Under the pieces are notes generated by a model that worked only from the letters and a program-made list of their open reading frames with translations, ran no database searches and was not told where the DNA came from. Source: Metabacillus niabensis (GTDB lineage Bacteria; Bacillota; Bacilli; Bacillales; Bacillaceae). Taken from it: a stretch of 64,000 nucleotides of DNA. Position 1 is the first letter of the stretch; every line of letters begins with the position of its first letter. This document shows, piece by piece, positions 43,431 to 52,227 of this stretch. The stretch is taken from assembly GCF_902829255.1 (NCBI RefSeq), contig NZ_CADEPK010000011.1:1-64000 (forward strand), in the 5' to 3' direction. Position numbers and translations under genes: made by a program.

Positions 43431-44294
43431 ATGCTACAAAAGTTCAATCATTTAATGGACTACATTGAGGCACATTTGACAGAGGATATCTCGGGAAAAG
43501 AGATATCGAAAATTGTCGGGCTATCTGATTATCATTTTAAAAGAATGTTTTCGTATATGGCCGGAATGTCATTGAATGAGTATATCAAAAATAGGCGATT
43601 ATCAGCTGCAAATGTTGAATTAATTAACGGGGCAAAAGTAACAGATATTGCCTATAAATATCGTTATCAATCTATCGAAGGTTTTTCAAGAGCTTTTCGT
43701 GAATGGAGTGGCTTTTTACCTTCAGAAGTAACGAGAAACAAAATTCAAAAATCATTTCCCAAATTTTCATTCTACATCGATATAAGAGGAGGGATTTCAA
43801 TGGAATTTAAAATTGAAAAGAAAGAAAAGTTTCATATAGTTGGTGTCTCGAAAAGAGTGCCAATACAATTCGAAGGAGAAAATCAAGCTATCATAGAGCT
43901 AGCCAAGTCAATAACTGAACAACAAAGAAATGAAATGCATCAATTAGCTGATGTATATCCTCATTATGTCTTAAATGTATCATATGATTTTGATGATGGT
44001 TACTTGGAGGAAAAAGGCCACTTAACCCATATGATAGGTTTTGCCACGACAAAGGAAAATCCTTTCGCTGATTTAGAGCAACTTACAATTGAAGCAAGCT
44101 TATGGGCAATCTTCCCAAATCAAGGCCCATTTCCCACTACACTTCAAGAAACTACCGCGAAAATTTATTCTGAATGGCTGCCTTCATCAGATTATGAAAT
44201 AACAAATCTACCTGGCATCTCTTTTACAAAGCACAATGGTACTTCGGACAATGTGTATAGTGAAATTTGGATGCCAGTAAAGGAGAAAAAATAG
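43431..44294 (+). CDS. AraC-family regulator with GyrI-like effector domain
   Basis: A 287-residue regulator. The AraC double helix-turn-helix comes first (residues 1-105: LTEDISGKEISKIVGLSDYHFKRMF, then VTDIAYKYRYQSIEGFSRAFREWSGFLPSEV). A GyrI-like/SOUL-type small-molecule binding domain follows (about 120-285), ending in the family-typical GTSDNVYSEIWMPVKEKK. This domain order occurs in Rob-like multidrug regulators. AGGAGG precedes the ATG. The target gene is not obvious; the divergent reductase is one possibility. Confidence 0.9.
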   Translation: MLQKFNHLMDYIEAHLTEDISGKEISKIVGLSDYHFKRMFSYMAGMSLNEYIKNRRLSAANVELINGAKVTDIAYKYRYQSIEGFSRAFREWSGFLPSEVTRNKIQKSFPKFSFYIDIRGGISMEFKIEKKEKFHIVGVSKRVPIQFEGENQAIIELAKSITEQQRNEMHQLADVYPHYVLNVSYDFDDGYLEEKGHLTHMIGFATTKENPFADLEQLTIEASLWAIFPNQGPFPTTLQETTAKIYSEWLPSSDYEITNLPGISFTKHNGTSDNVYSEIWMPVKEKK

Positions 44295-44340
44295 CTAGTG
44301 GGAAACACAGGTTGGTATTCTGTTTAAAAATCTTTATTTA

Positions 44341-44383
44341 TAATAATGGACCAGTTAAAATAAATTTAACTGGTCCATTATTA
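44341..44383. terminator. Terminator-like hairpin after the AraC gene
   Basis: A 19-bp perfect stem starting TAATAATGGACCAGTTAAA with a 5-nt loop. It can act in both directions but has no long T-run beyond the stem. Confidence 0.7.
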
Positions 44384-44418
44384 GTATAGAAGGATTCTAA
44401 GAAGAAAATCAAAAATTA

Positions 44419-44501
44419 AAAAGGCATTTGGGAAAGAAAGCTTTCCCAAATGCCTTTTGTCTTCAATCTGAGGCATTGTTCTTCGGAACAATGCCTTTTT
44501 T
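44419..44501 (+). terminator. Two strong hairpins in tandem, the second with UUCG loop
   Basis: First, AAAAGGCATTTGGGAAAG pairs with its complement (44419-44436 with 44441-44458). Second, AGGCATTGTTC-TTCG-GAACAATGCCT (44471-44496) is followed by TTTTT. No gene ends just upstream except the AraC gene, which already has its own hairpin, so a small RNA or leftover terminators of a lost gene are possible. Confidence 0.7.
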
Positions 44502-44959
44502 GAAGTTAAATAAACATATCCAGGATGAGGACTCCAACAAGTCAACTAAAGAAATATTCGTTACCATGATCGACCAAGTTTTAATGTTCTTTCCGATAGA
44601 AGGCACTAAAAATTGCATAGGTAATTTTTTATGTGATAGTACATTATTACTGTTAACGTAAAAACAGGGGATTATCAGAGAGGTAAAGGAAGCTGGATTA
44701 GGATTAAAAGAAGAGCTTACAATTGTATAACCCTCTCTCTTTTTATGTCAATTAAGTATATTTAAGATTAATTGCATTATTTTGATGAGTTACGTTAAAT
44801 AGTCTCATTAGTCATTAATGGTTGCTGATAATTGGAAAAAAGTGAGGTTTATCAAAATTAGATAAATCTCATCTTCTTTTTTTTATATTTTAAAGATAGA
44901 GAAATGTAGGCTTGTCCGTTTAAAAAAATTAATCACCTTTATATGCTTAGACAAAAGAG
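44502..44959. other. Gap with possible coding remnant and terminator
   Basis: A short plus-strand frame near 44666-44731 reads IIREVKEAGLGLKEELTIV and then stops, resembling the tail of a lost gene. A plus-strand terminator (GTGAGGTTTATC with GATAAATCTCAT, then T-runs) lies at about 44842-44890. Nothing else was recognised. Confidence 0.35.
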
Positions 44960-46132
44960 CTAAACAGAAATTAAAACTTCTTGTTTAAGCTCTAGCTTTC
45001 GATATACAAGGGCAATTAACATTGCTGGCAAGGTACAAATAATCATTCCAATAAAGGCATATCTTGGTTCAATTTCGTATAAATAGCCTCCGAAGATAGT
45101 AAACACTGCCGTGCTCCAGCTTAGCGCAAGCGCTGAATACATGCCTTGTGCTTTCGGAATCTGTGCGTGTGGGATGTTATTGATTAAGTACTTCATAAAA
45201 GCAAAATGCCCCATAGCAAACGAAAATGCATGTAAGGTTTGCGCAACACAGAAAACAATAACATTAGGAAAGGCGAACACTAATATCCAACGAATTGAAG
45301 AACCAATTGCTGCTAGTGTCAGCAAAGTGCCTACAGAAAATTTGTTAAAGCTTTTATCTGCAATTGAGAAGAATATGATTTCTGCAATTACAGCAATGTT
45401 AATAATAAAACCGATTAGGTATATTGGTGCTTGAATATCTTGAAGAAAAATATAGCCATAATTGTAATAAGTAGCATGTGCTGCTTGCAGTAAAATGACA
45501 ATTATGAGCACTAAACTAAAGTGTTTGATACGGAATAAGCGTAACATGCTTACTTGTTGTGTTTGCTTTACTTGTGGCTTTTTAGATAAAACATCAGGTG
45601 CATTCATAAAGCTTAAAAATACAAAACCAGTCATTCCAAGCAATAGTGCCCAAAAAATAACCTCATCTCCAAGCATTCCTGTAAAAATGGTTAAAATCAT
45701 GCCAATTGAGACAAATCCTATTGATCCCCATTGACGACTTCTTCCATAATGTCTTAATTGTTTACTTTGCACAAGGATACTTGCAGCACTATCTAATGCA
45801 GGCATTAAAGCTGGATAAAATATGTGTAAAAGCATAGTTACTATCAATAAACCAGCAAAGGAGTTTACCGGAATATAACAAAGAATTGTAACGAGTGTAC
45901 CGAGTCCGGCCACATTTAATAAGATTTTACTGCTCAATCGCCCTGATAAATAGGGAAAGGCAAATAATGTGGATAGTCCTCTTGCAATTAAACCGAAGCT
46001 CATGATTAAGCTAGCTTGTGATACTGTAATTCCTTTTGTATAAATCATCCACCCAGACCAATAAGGTAGAAAAATACCCCATGTCATAAAAAAACTAAAG
46101 AAACGTGTACTCATCCAACGTTGTGTATTCAT
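44960..46132 (-). CDS. MFS transporter, HcaT/nucleoside-symporter-like
   Basis: A 390-residue 12-helix transporter of the PPP (3-phenylpropionate/HcaT-like) MFS group, seen in ARFFSFFMTWGIFLPYWSGWMI-like first helix and the loop SKQLRHYGRSRQWGSIGFV, which carries the RxWGSxGF signature. The start is 46132 (MNTQRWMSTRFF) with GAGGAGG 8 nt upstream; the longer frame to 46270 would run into the regulator gene. It is divergent from a Crp-family regulator across a 20-bp palindrome, so that regulator probably controls it. Substrate unknown. Confidence 0.87.
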   Translation of the reverse strand: MNTQRWMSTRFFSFFMTWGIFLPYWSGWMIYTKGITVSQASLIMSFGLIARGLSTLFAFPYLSGRLSSKILLNVAGLGTLVTILCYIPVNSFAGLLIVTMLLHIFYPALMPALDSAASILVQSKQLRHYGRSRQWGSIGFVSIGMILTIFTGMLGDEVIFWALLLGMTGFVFLSFMNAPDVLSKKPQVKQTQQVSMLRLFRIKHFSLVLIIVILLQAAHATYYNYGYIFLQDIQAPIYLIGFIINIAVIAEIIFFSIADKSFNKFSVGTLLTLAAIGSSIRWILVFAFPNVIVFCVAQTLHAFSFAMGHFAFMKYLINNIPHAQIPKAQGMYSALALSWSTAVFTIFGGYLYEIEPRYAFIGMIICTLPAMLIALVYRKLELKQEVLISV

Positions 46133-46180
46133 TATTATCCTCCTCATTGATTGCATGATATCATGGAATGAAATATAAAT

Positions 46181-46200
46181 AATATGAGAAATCTCATATT
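46181..46200. promoter_or_regulatory. Palindromic operator between divergent MFS and Crp-family genes
   Basis: AATATGAGA-AA-TCTCATATT, a perfect 9-bp inverted repeat with 2-bp centre, 12 bp before the regulator ATG and 48 bp before the transporter ATG. It has the size and symmetry of a Crp/Fnr-type dimer site but not the classical TGTGA core. Confidence 0.7.
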
Positions 46201-46212
46201 TTGAGGTGTAAT

Positions 46213-46884
46213 ATGGAAGTTTACAAAGGTGAAAAAAAGCGGTTGTTTTTAGAAAAAAATCCAATAGCACATCTATTTTCCATTCAAGTTGAGGAGTTTA
46301 TAGAAGTGCACGAATATGTGCGAGATGAATGGATTATTAAAGAGGGCTTGAGACCGGCTTATCTTTATTATGTAATTGAGGGGAAAGCTAAAATATATGT
46401 AACACATCAAAATGGAAAAGTATCGTTAATAAATTTTATTAATGCCAATGATTATATTGGGGAAATGGAATTATTAAATGAAGTGTACTATACAAAGGGG
46501 ATTCAAGCATCAACGAAGACGGTTTGTTTTGCGCTTCCGTTTCATCGCTATCGTACACAATTACTGGAAGATACAAAATTTCTACGTGAATTGACCAAAT
46601 TTTTAAGTGTGAAGGCTACACTTATGGCAGCTAAGTATTCACAAATTCTCGCTTTCCCACTTGAAAATCGGCTAGCAGATTTTATTTTACAAACTGCTGA
46701 TGAAGGGATCTATAGGGAAAAGCACGTAACGGTTTGTGATTATTTAGGTGTATCCTATCGACACTTATTGTATGTACTTACACAATTTTGTGAGAAAAAT
46801 TATTTGCACAAGGAAGGTCGACATTATCGAATTAAACAATACCATTCCTTGTATGAACTTGCAGAAGTGTTGAGGAATAAATAA
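46213..46884 (+). CDS. Crp/Fnr-family regulator (YeiL-like)
   Basis: A 223-residue regulator with an N-terminal cyclic-nucleotide-binding fold (about 20-140: EWIIKEGLRPAYLYYVIEGKAKIYV ... NANDYIGEMELLNE) and a C-terminal winged helix (VTVCDYLGVSYRHLLYVLTQFCEKNYLHKEGRHYRI). The layout is that of YeiL-like regulators; no Fnr-type N-terminal cysteine cluster is present. GAGGTG precedes the ATG at 46213. It likely binds the palindrome at 46181-46200 and controls the divergent transporter and itself. Confidence 0.87.
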   Translation: MEVYKGEKKRLFLEKNPIAHLFSIQVEEFIEVHEYVRDEWIIKEGLRPAYLYYVIEGKAKIYVTHQNGKVSLINFINANDYIGEMELLNEVYYTKGIQASTKTVCFALPFHRYRTQLLEDTKFLRELTKFLSVKATLMAAKYSQILAFPLENRLADFILQTADEGIYREKHVTVCDYLGVSYRHLLYVLTQFCEKNYLHKEGRHYRIKQYHSLYELAEVLRNK

Positions 46885-47340
46885 TCATTTAGAAGCTTTC
46901 CAGGTAATCTACTAAAAGTTTAAGTGAACGCCAGTAAGAGGTGTAATTCTACTTTTTTAAAATTGGCGCTGATTAATCCTAGTTGTTTATTTCGCAACAG
47001 GGGTTCGCTTTTAATTGGCTGTCCGGGAGCTTCTTTGAGCGTTAGTGCCTGATGAGGGCTCCCTTTGACATACTTCTTTCGTAGGGGTCTCACATAAACA
47101 AATCTCAACAATAGGCTCTAAAATACCCCTAAATTTAAAAATAGCACATGATGTTTTAAGAGTTGCAATAAACATAAAATTATTTCAATAAAATAAATTT
47201 CAAGATAAATTAATGGGATTTGTTCAATATCCACGAATGCCAAAAAATGTTATATACTGATTTGTAACTACCTTTTTAACACAAAATGAATGATTGACAT
47301 CAAGAAGGTTTTTTGGAATAATGAATTTAATTGCATAATG
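46885..47340. other. Gap upstream of the codBA leader
   Basis: AT-rich DNA. A segment around 47060-47095 (GTAGGGGTCTCA) may be a badly decayed copy of the composite repeat. No gene recognised. Confidence 0.35.
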
Positions 47341-47349
47341 GTACCTTTA

Positions 47350-47485
47350 AATCAGTCCAGAGAGGCTGACAAGGACAGCGGATTTTTTATGATATACGAG
47401 GGATAGGTGTATTTACCTATATATCGTATTTTGTAATGGAAAAAGAGGCTAATTGTCAGGAGACTGGTGATTAGCCTCTTTTTTT
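47350..47485 (+). promoter_or_regulatory. PyrR-type attenuator leader of codBA
   Basis: CAGTCCAGAGAGGCTG (47353-47368), followed by ACAAGGA, is the conserved PyrR-binding loop of Bacillus pyr attenuators, with flanking CAG/CTG forming its stem. Downstream, AGAGGCTAAT/ATTAGCCTCT (47444-47479) plus seven T is an intrinsic terminator. A middle helix (ATAGGT/ACCTAT) could serve as antiterminator. With UMP/UTP bound, PyrR should stabilise the upstream loop and let the terminator form, so cytosine uptake and deamination would be shut off when pyrimidines are plentiful. Confidence 0.82.
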
Positions 47486-47527
47486 GTGCTGTGGTATCAG
47501 GAAACATTAGATTTGGAGGAAATAATC

Positions 47528-48754
47528 ATGGATAAAGTAGATTTAGAGTTTTCGTGGCAGGCTGTACCAAAATCGAACCGTAATAATTTCTGGAAAACAT
47601 TATCGGTCATGTTAGGATTTACGTTTTTCTCTGCGAGTATGTTAGCTGGAGGAGAGCTAGGACTTGGCTTAACGTTTACGCAGTTTATTTTAATTGTATT
47701 AGCAGGTAACTTAGCACTTGGGATTTATACAGGTGCCCTTGCGTACATCGCAGCAAAAACAGGACTATCTACACATTTACTAGCAAAATATGCATTTGGT
47801 GATAAAGGATCATATTTACCTTCATTTTTATTAGGCTTTACTCAAGTTGGATGGTTTGGTGTAGGGGTAGCAATGTTTGCTGTTCCTGTAGCAAAGGCGA
47901 TGGATTGGAATGTATATGCGTTAATTTTTATCTTTGGAATAGCAATGACAGCATCTGCAATATACGGAATGAAATCATTAGTCGTTTTAAGCTTTATTGC
48001 GGTACCAGCAATTGCAATTTTAGGAGGTTATTCTGCATTTGAAGCTACGCAGACGCTCGGTGGGTTTGGTGCATTATTTGATTATGAACCAAAAGAAACG
48101 TTAACAATTGCTGCGGCTTTATCAATTTGTATCGGCTCCTTTATTAGTGGTGGTACTTTAACACCTGACTTTGCACGATTTGCAAATACTTCACGTTCTG
48201 CCGTCGTGGCAACGGTGATTGCGTTCTTTCTAGGGAACTCATTAATGTTCCTATTTGGGGCACTTGGATCGATGTCTTATGGTTTAGGGGATATTTCAGA
48301 AGTAATGTTTTTACAAGGATTAATGATCCCAGCGATTATCGTTTTAGGATTAAATATTTGGACAACAAATGACAATGCCCTTTATGCATCAGGCTTAGGG
48401 TTTGCGAATATCACAAAGATTTCAAAAAAGGTGTTTGTTGTAGTAAATGGCCTAATCGGTACAGTGCTTGCGATGTGGATGTACAATAATTTTGTAGGAT
48501 TTTTAAATGTCCTTGGTGCTGCTATACCTTCAATTGGTGCTATTATTATAGCTGACTATTTCTTTGTAAGACGTGGAAAATATGGTAAGTTTGAAGAGAT
48601 GAAGTTTAAAACAGTGAACTGGATATCAATCGTAGCATGGGCGATCGGTGTAGTCATAGCTCAGGTTGCACCAGGTATTACTCCGTTAAATGCACTAATT
48701 GGAACAGCTGTAGTATATATCGTATTTATGTACATTGCTTCTAACAAAAAATGA
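47528..48754 (+). CDS. codB: Cytosine permease
   Basis: A 408-residue NCS1-family membrane transporter with about 12 helices that imports cytosine. Family blocks include WKTLSVMLGFTFFSASMLAGG, AKTGLSTHLLAKYAFGDKGSYLPS and CIGSFISGGTLTPDFARFA. The start is 47528 with TTGGAGGAAA upstream; the longer frame to 47486 begins inside the attenuator's T-run and has no ribosome site. It is followed by codA after 22 bp, and both lie behind a PyrR attenuator. Confidence 0.93.
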   Translation: MDKVDLEFSWQAVPKSNRNNFWKTLSVMLGFTFFSASMLAGGELGLGLTFTQFILIVLAGNLALGIYTGALAYIAAKTGLSTHLLAKYAFGDKGSYLPSFLLGFTQVGWFGVGVAMFAVPVAKAMDWNVYALIFIFGIAMTASAIYGMKSLVVLSFIAVPAIAILGGYSAFEATQTLGGFGALFDYEPKETLTIAAALSICIGSFISGGTLTPDFARFANTSRSAVVATVIAFFLGNSLMFLFGALGSMSYGLGDISEVMFLQGLMIPAIIVLGLNIWTTNDNALYASGLGFANITKISKKVFVVVNGLIGTVLAMWMYNNFVGFLNVLGAAIPSIGAIIIADYFFVRRGKYGKFEEMKFKTVNWISIVAWAIGVVIAQVAPGITPLNALIGTAVVYIVFMYIASNKK

Positions 48755-48776
48755 ATCAAAGAAAAGGTGATCACTG

Positions 48777-50048
48777 ATGATAATTCAAAATGCAACATTA
48801 AGAGGTAAAGAAGGACTTTGGCATATTGTTGTTAAAGATGGTCAATTTGCGGCGATTACCCAAAATCTCGGTGAAATCGATCCGAATGAAGAGGTAATGG
48901 ATGTAAAGGGATCTCTTGTTTTACCACCTTTTATTGAGCCACATATTCATTTAGATACAACATTAACTGCTGGTGAGCCGGAATGGAATCAGAGTGGAAC
49001 ATTGTTTGAAGGGATTCAACGCTGGTCCCAGCGTAAGGAATCTTTAACACATGAAGATGTAAAGGTGCGGGCAAAAACAGCTTTAAAATGGCAAATTTCG
49101 CAAGGGATTCAACAGGTTCGTACACATGTAGATGTGACAGATCCAAATTTAACAGCTTTAAAAGCAATGCTCGAAGTGAAAGAGGAAATGGCTCAATTTG
49201 TCGATATTCAGCTTGTCGCGTTTCCACAAGAGGGGATTTTATCATACCCTAACGGTGTAGAATTGCTTGAAGAATCACTAAAAATGGGTGCTGATGTTGT
49301 CGGAGGGATTCCTCATTTTGAGTTTACTAGGGAATATGGTGTAGAGTCTTTAAAAATCGCTTTTGATCTCGCTGAAAAATACGATCGCTTAGTAGATATC
49401 CATTGTGATGAAATCGATGATGAACAGTCTCGATTTGTAGAAGTTGTTGCAAAAGAGGCATATGAACGTGGAATGGGTGCTCGAACAACAGCGAGTCATA
49501 CAACAGCAATGGGCTCTTATAATGATGCTTACACATACAAATTATTTAGATTATTGAAGCTATCTTCTATTAACTTTGTTTCAAATCCACTTGTGAATAT
49601 TCACCTTCAGGGAAGATTTGATACATATCCAAAGCGAAGAGGCTTGACACGGGTAAAAGAATTACAGGAAGCAGGGTTAAATATTTGCTTTGGCCATGAT
49701 GATATATTTGATCCATGGTATCCACTTGGAACGGGAAATATGCTTCAAGTGTTACATATGGGAATCCATGCTTCACAATTAATGGGTTATGAGCAAATTG
49801 TAAATTCAATCGATTTGATTACGAAAAATAGTGCAAAAACATTACACATTGAAGATGGATACGGAATCGAAGTTGGGAAGCCAGCTAACTTTATCGTCTT
49901 ATCTGCAGAAAATGAATATGAGGCAATTCGCAAGCAAGCGACAGTCAGATATTCTGTACGAAAGGGTAAGGTTATTGCTGAAACAAAGCCAAGTGAAACA
50001 TCGATAACATTAGGCGAATCTAAAGAGAAGATTGATTTTAATAGATAA
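48777..50048 (+). CDS. codA: Cytosine deaminase
   Basis: A 423-residue amidohydrolase that converts cytosine to uracil for salvage to UMP. Metal ligands: EPHIHLDTT (about 59-67), DIHCDEIDD (about 207-215), a later His in TTASHTTAM, and Asp in [11 protein letters not shown] (about 308-318). The C-terminal PANFIVLSA block is family-typical. AAAAGGTGAT precedes the ATG. Expression is coupled to codB. Confidence 0.94.
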   Translation: MIIQNATLRGKEGLWHIVVKDGQFAAITQNLGEIDPNEEVMDVKGSLVLPPFIEPHIHLDTTLTAGEPEWNQSGTLFEGIQRWSQRKESLTHEDVKVRAKTALKWQISQGIQQVRTHVDVTDPNLTALKAMLEVKEEMAQFVDIQLVAFPQEGILSYPNGVELLEESLKMGADVVGGIPHFEFTREYGVESLKIAFDLAEKYDRLVDIHCDEIDDEQSRFVEVVAKEAYERGMGARTTASHTTAMGSYNDAYTYKLFRLLKLSSINFVSNPLVNIHLQGRFDTYPKRRGLTRVKELQEAGLNICFGHDDIFDPWYPLGTGNMLQVLHMGIHASQLMGYEQIVNSIDLITKNSAKTLHIEDGYGIEVGKPANFIVLSAENEYEAIRKQATVRYSVRKGKVIAETKPSETSITLGESKEKIDFNR

Positions 50049-50057
50049 TAGATATTT

Positions 50058-50088
50058 GGGCACAACTTTAAATAGGGCTGTGCCTTTT
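50058..50088 (+). terminator. codBA terminator
   Basis: GGGCACA/TGTGCC stem followed by TTTT just after the codA stop. Confidence 0.65.
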
Positions 50089-50104
50089 CCCATAAAGGGA
50101 TTAA

Positions 50105-50345
50105 TTTTAAGACAAGGCTCTTTTCTAAAAGAATGTTTTTAGTACTACCTATATAAGGGTTGATTGGAGCTTGTTGCGAGACTCCTGCGGGATGCGTGGG
50201 AGAGGTTAATCTTGAGCAGGTGTTACACTGAGGAGGCTCACCACCCACCCCGCGGAAAGCGAGTACTGCAAAAGGAAATCAACCAAGACGATTACTCTGT
50301 TAAAAGAAACAAAGCCTGCGAAGACAGCCTAAGACAAAAACAAAA
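50105..50345 (+). repeat. Dispersed composite repeat, copy C (most complete)
   Basis: Left part: AGGCTCTTTTCTAAAAG. Core: GTTGATTGGAGC, GAGACTCCTGCGGGA, CTGAGGAGGCTCACC, CCCGCGGAAAGCGAG, GAAATCAACC, whose ends GTTGATT and AATCAAC are inverted. Right part: AAGACGATTACTCTG and GAAACAAAGCCTGCGAAGACAG. The left and right extensions (GGCTCTTTTC and GAAGACAGCC) form a second inverted pair. Confidence 0.75.
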
Positions 50346-50383
50346 GTAGTGATTCTAAAAATCATCAAGGGGGTCAAAGGAAA

Positions 50384-50809
50384 ATGAAAAGAGTTTATTT
50401 AGCTAGTCCGTTTTTTAATGAAAAAGAGATTGAATATGTGGAACAGGTTGAGAAGATTTTAGAGGAGAAGGGTTTGAATGTTTTTTCACCGATGAGAAAC
50501 CAACTGGACGAAAAGCTTGAGACTGGTTCTCGTCAATGGTCAATCGAAACATTTATGAATGATTTAAAATACATTAAGTGGGCTGAAATTGTTGTAGGTA
50601 TCTATCATGGTAACTATTCAGATAGTGGAACAGCCTGGGAACTTGGTTACGCATATGCTTCTGACAAGCCAGTTATTTTAGTTCATGTTGGTGAAAACAG
50701 TAATCTTATGGTGCACGAAGGTTCACATGCAAATCTTACTTTGGATGAACTTAAAGATTATGACTTCAACAAATTAGCTAGTTCTTTCTATACAGGTGAA
50801 ATGTTCTAA
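50384..50809 (+). CDS. Nucleoside 2-deoxyribosyltransferase
   Basis: A 141-residue enzyme that exchanges the base of 2'-deoxynucleosides. VYLASPFFNEKE (about 4-15) supplies the phosphate/sugar loop, and the catalytic Glu lies in SGTAWELGYAYASDKPV (about 88-104), with an N-terminal Asp in MNDLKYIKWAEIVVG. Length matches the family (about 140-160). It follows codBA after the composite repeat; a shared role in nucleobase salvage is plausible but not shown. A strong terminator follows. Confidence 0.9.
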   Translation: MKRVYLASPFFNEKEIEYVEQVEKILEEKGLNVFSPMRNQLDEKLETGSRQWSIETFMNDLKYIKWAEIVVGIYHGNYSDSGTAWELGYAYASDKPVILVHVGENSNLMVHEGSHANLTLDELKDYDFNKLASSFYTGEMF

Positions 50810-50893
50810 GGATTAAACACCAACAAACCTTATTTAAGTTTGCTAAGGTAAAATAGCTTCTCATTAAATTATATTAGTATAATACCGTTCTTT

Positions 50894-50930
50894 GAAAAGG
50901 GCTTGCCATTTGGCAGGCCTTTTCGTTTTT
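50894..50930 (+). terminator. Terminator of the deoxyribosyltransferase gene
   Basis: GAAAAGGGCTTGCC pairs with GGCAGGCCTTTTC and is followed by GTTTTT. Confidence 0.85.
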
Positions 50931-51080
50931 AACTAGGAATATAATGAGCAATTTTGATTGTTGATTTAGCACTTTATGACACCTGTCATGAGGTTTTCCT
51001 TACAGGTGTGAATGTCGATCCATTCTTTTCTTAGATACGATAAAAATACAAATAAATTTAATTAGAAAAGGATGAAATGA

Positions 51081-52211
51081 ATGGACATCAAAGGGAGAAT
51101 TCGCTTACTCGATATTTTGCGAGGAATTGCAATACTTGGGACGTTAGGAACGAATATTTGGATTTTTGCACACTTAGGGGATTTATCGTATATTACGACA
51201 TCAAATTATTCTGGATGGTGGAAACCAGATGATTTTCTGCGAATGATCGTGCTATTTTTAGTGAATGGAAAGCTTTTAGGTATGTTAACCATTATGTTTG
51301 GGGTAGGGATGGAGCTGAAATATCAGCAAGCATTGAGAAGAAAAAGAGCTTGGCCTGGAGTGTATTTATGGACAGCAGCTTTTTTACTTATAGAGGGATT
51401 CCTCCATTATACATTTGTAATGGAATATGACATTTTAATGAGTTATGGAATCACTGCCATTATTGTAGCATTTATCATAAAAGGTGGAGATCGCTTTATC
51501 GATAGAACGATGAAGGTAATCGGAAGTGTCTTTGCAGCTTTTATTTTGTTTATGTTAGTAGTTGGCTTGCTTGGATCAAATATGTCGTTAGGTAATTTTA
51601 GTGAGGTTGTTGCCCTTTATCAAAGTGGCAGCTGGCTTGAACAGGTACAATATCGATTCTTAAACTTCTTTGCCCTAAGAAGTGAAGCATTTTTTATTGT
51701 TCCAATGAATATCTTTTTGTTTTTACTTGGCGTTAGGATGATGCGTTCTGGAGTTTTTTCTCCTGATGAGAAGGGAAGGAAGCAACGCGACAAGCTTTTT
51801 AAAATTGGGATATATCTTGGTGTACCTTTAAATATGCTCATTTTTACACCTGGGGGAGCCTTTGATTTACCAGTTCGATATTTGTTTGCACCATTACTTT
51901 CGCTAGGTTATATTTCAATTATTGGTAAATTATTGGAGTATTATAAATGGGAGTGGCTCTGGCGCTGTCTTGAAAAGGTTGGGAAAATGTCTTTAAGCTG
52001 TTATGTCATGCAAAATATTATTTGCTCAATCGTCTTTTATGGTTGGGGGCTTGCCTTTGGCGGAAAGGTTAATTCCTTCATGGTTATAGCCATTTGGTTA
52101 CTTATTTCACTTTTACAAATTATCATTTCATCTTTTTGGCTTCAAACTTTCAAAGCCGGGCCAATGGAATTTATTCGACAACGTACATTAAAGGTGTTCA
52201 TTTCTAATTAA
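51081..52211 (+). CDS. DUF418 family membrane protein (YeiB-like)
   Basis: A 376-residue protein with about ten membrane helices. The family start R-LLDILRGIAILGTLGTNI (about 8-26) and the C-terminal block KVGKMSLSCYVMQNIICSIVFYGWGLAF identify the DUF418/YeiB group, distantly related to membrane acyltransferases. Enzymatic activity is not established. It heads an apparent operon with a DesK-like kinase (16 bp downstream) and a DesR-like regulator, suggesting a membrane-related signal. Confidence 0.88.
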   Translation: MDIKGRIRLLDILRGIAILGTLGTNIWIFAHLGDLSYITTSNYSGWWKPDDFLRMIVLFLVNGKLLGMLTIMFGVGMELKYQQALRRKRAWPGVYLWTAAFLLIEGFLHYTFVMEYDILMSYGITAIIVAFIIKGGDRFIDRTMKVIGSVFAAFILFMLVVGLLGSNMSLGNFSEVVALYQSGSWLEQVQYRFLNFFALRSEAFFIVPMNIFLFLLGVRMMRSGVFSPDEKGRKQRDKLFKIGIYLGVPLNMLIFTPGGAFDLPVRYLFAPLLSLGYISIIGKLLEYYKWEWLWRCLEKVGKMSLSCYVMQNIICSIVFYGWGLAFGGKVNSFMVIAIWLLISLLQIIISSFWLQTFKAGPMEFIRQRTLKVFISN

Positions 52212-52227
52212 GGAATGGGAGGAAGTA

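Noticed and set aside
44428..44661. 77-codon plus-strand ORF
   Set aside because: It starts within the tandem hairpins, has no ribosome site, and its sequence is a by-product of the inverted repeats.
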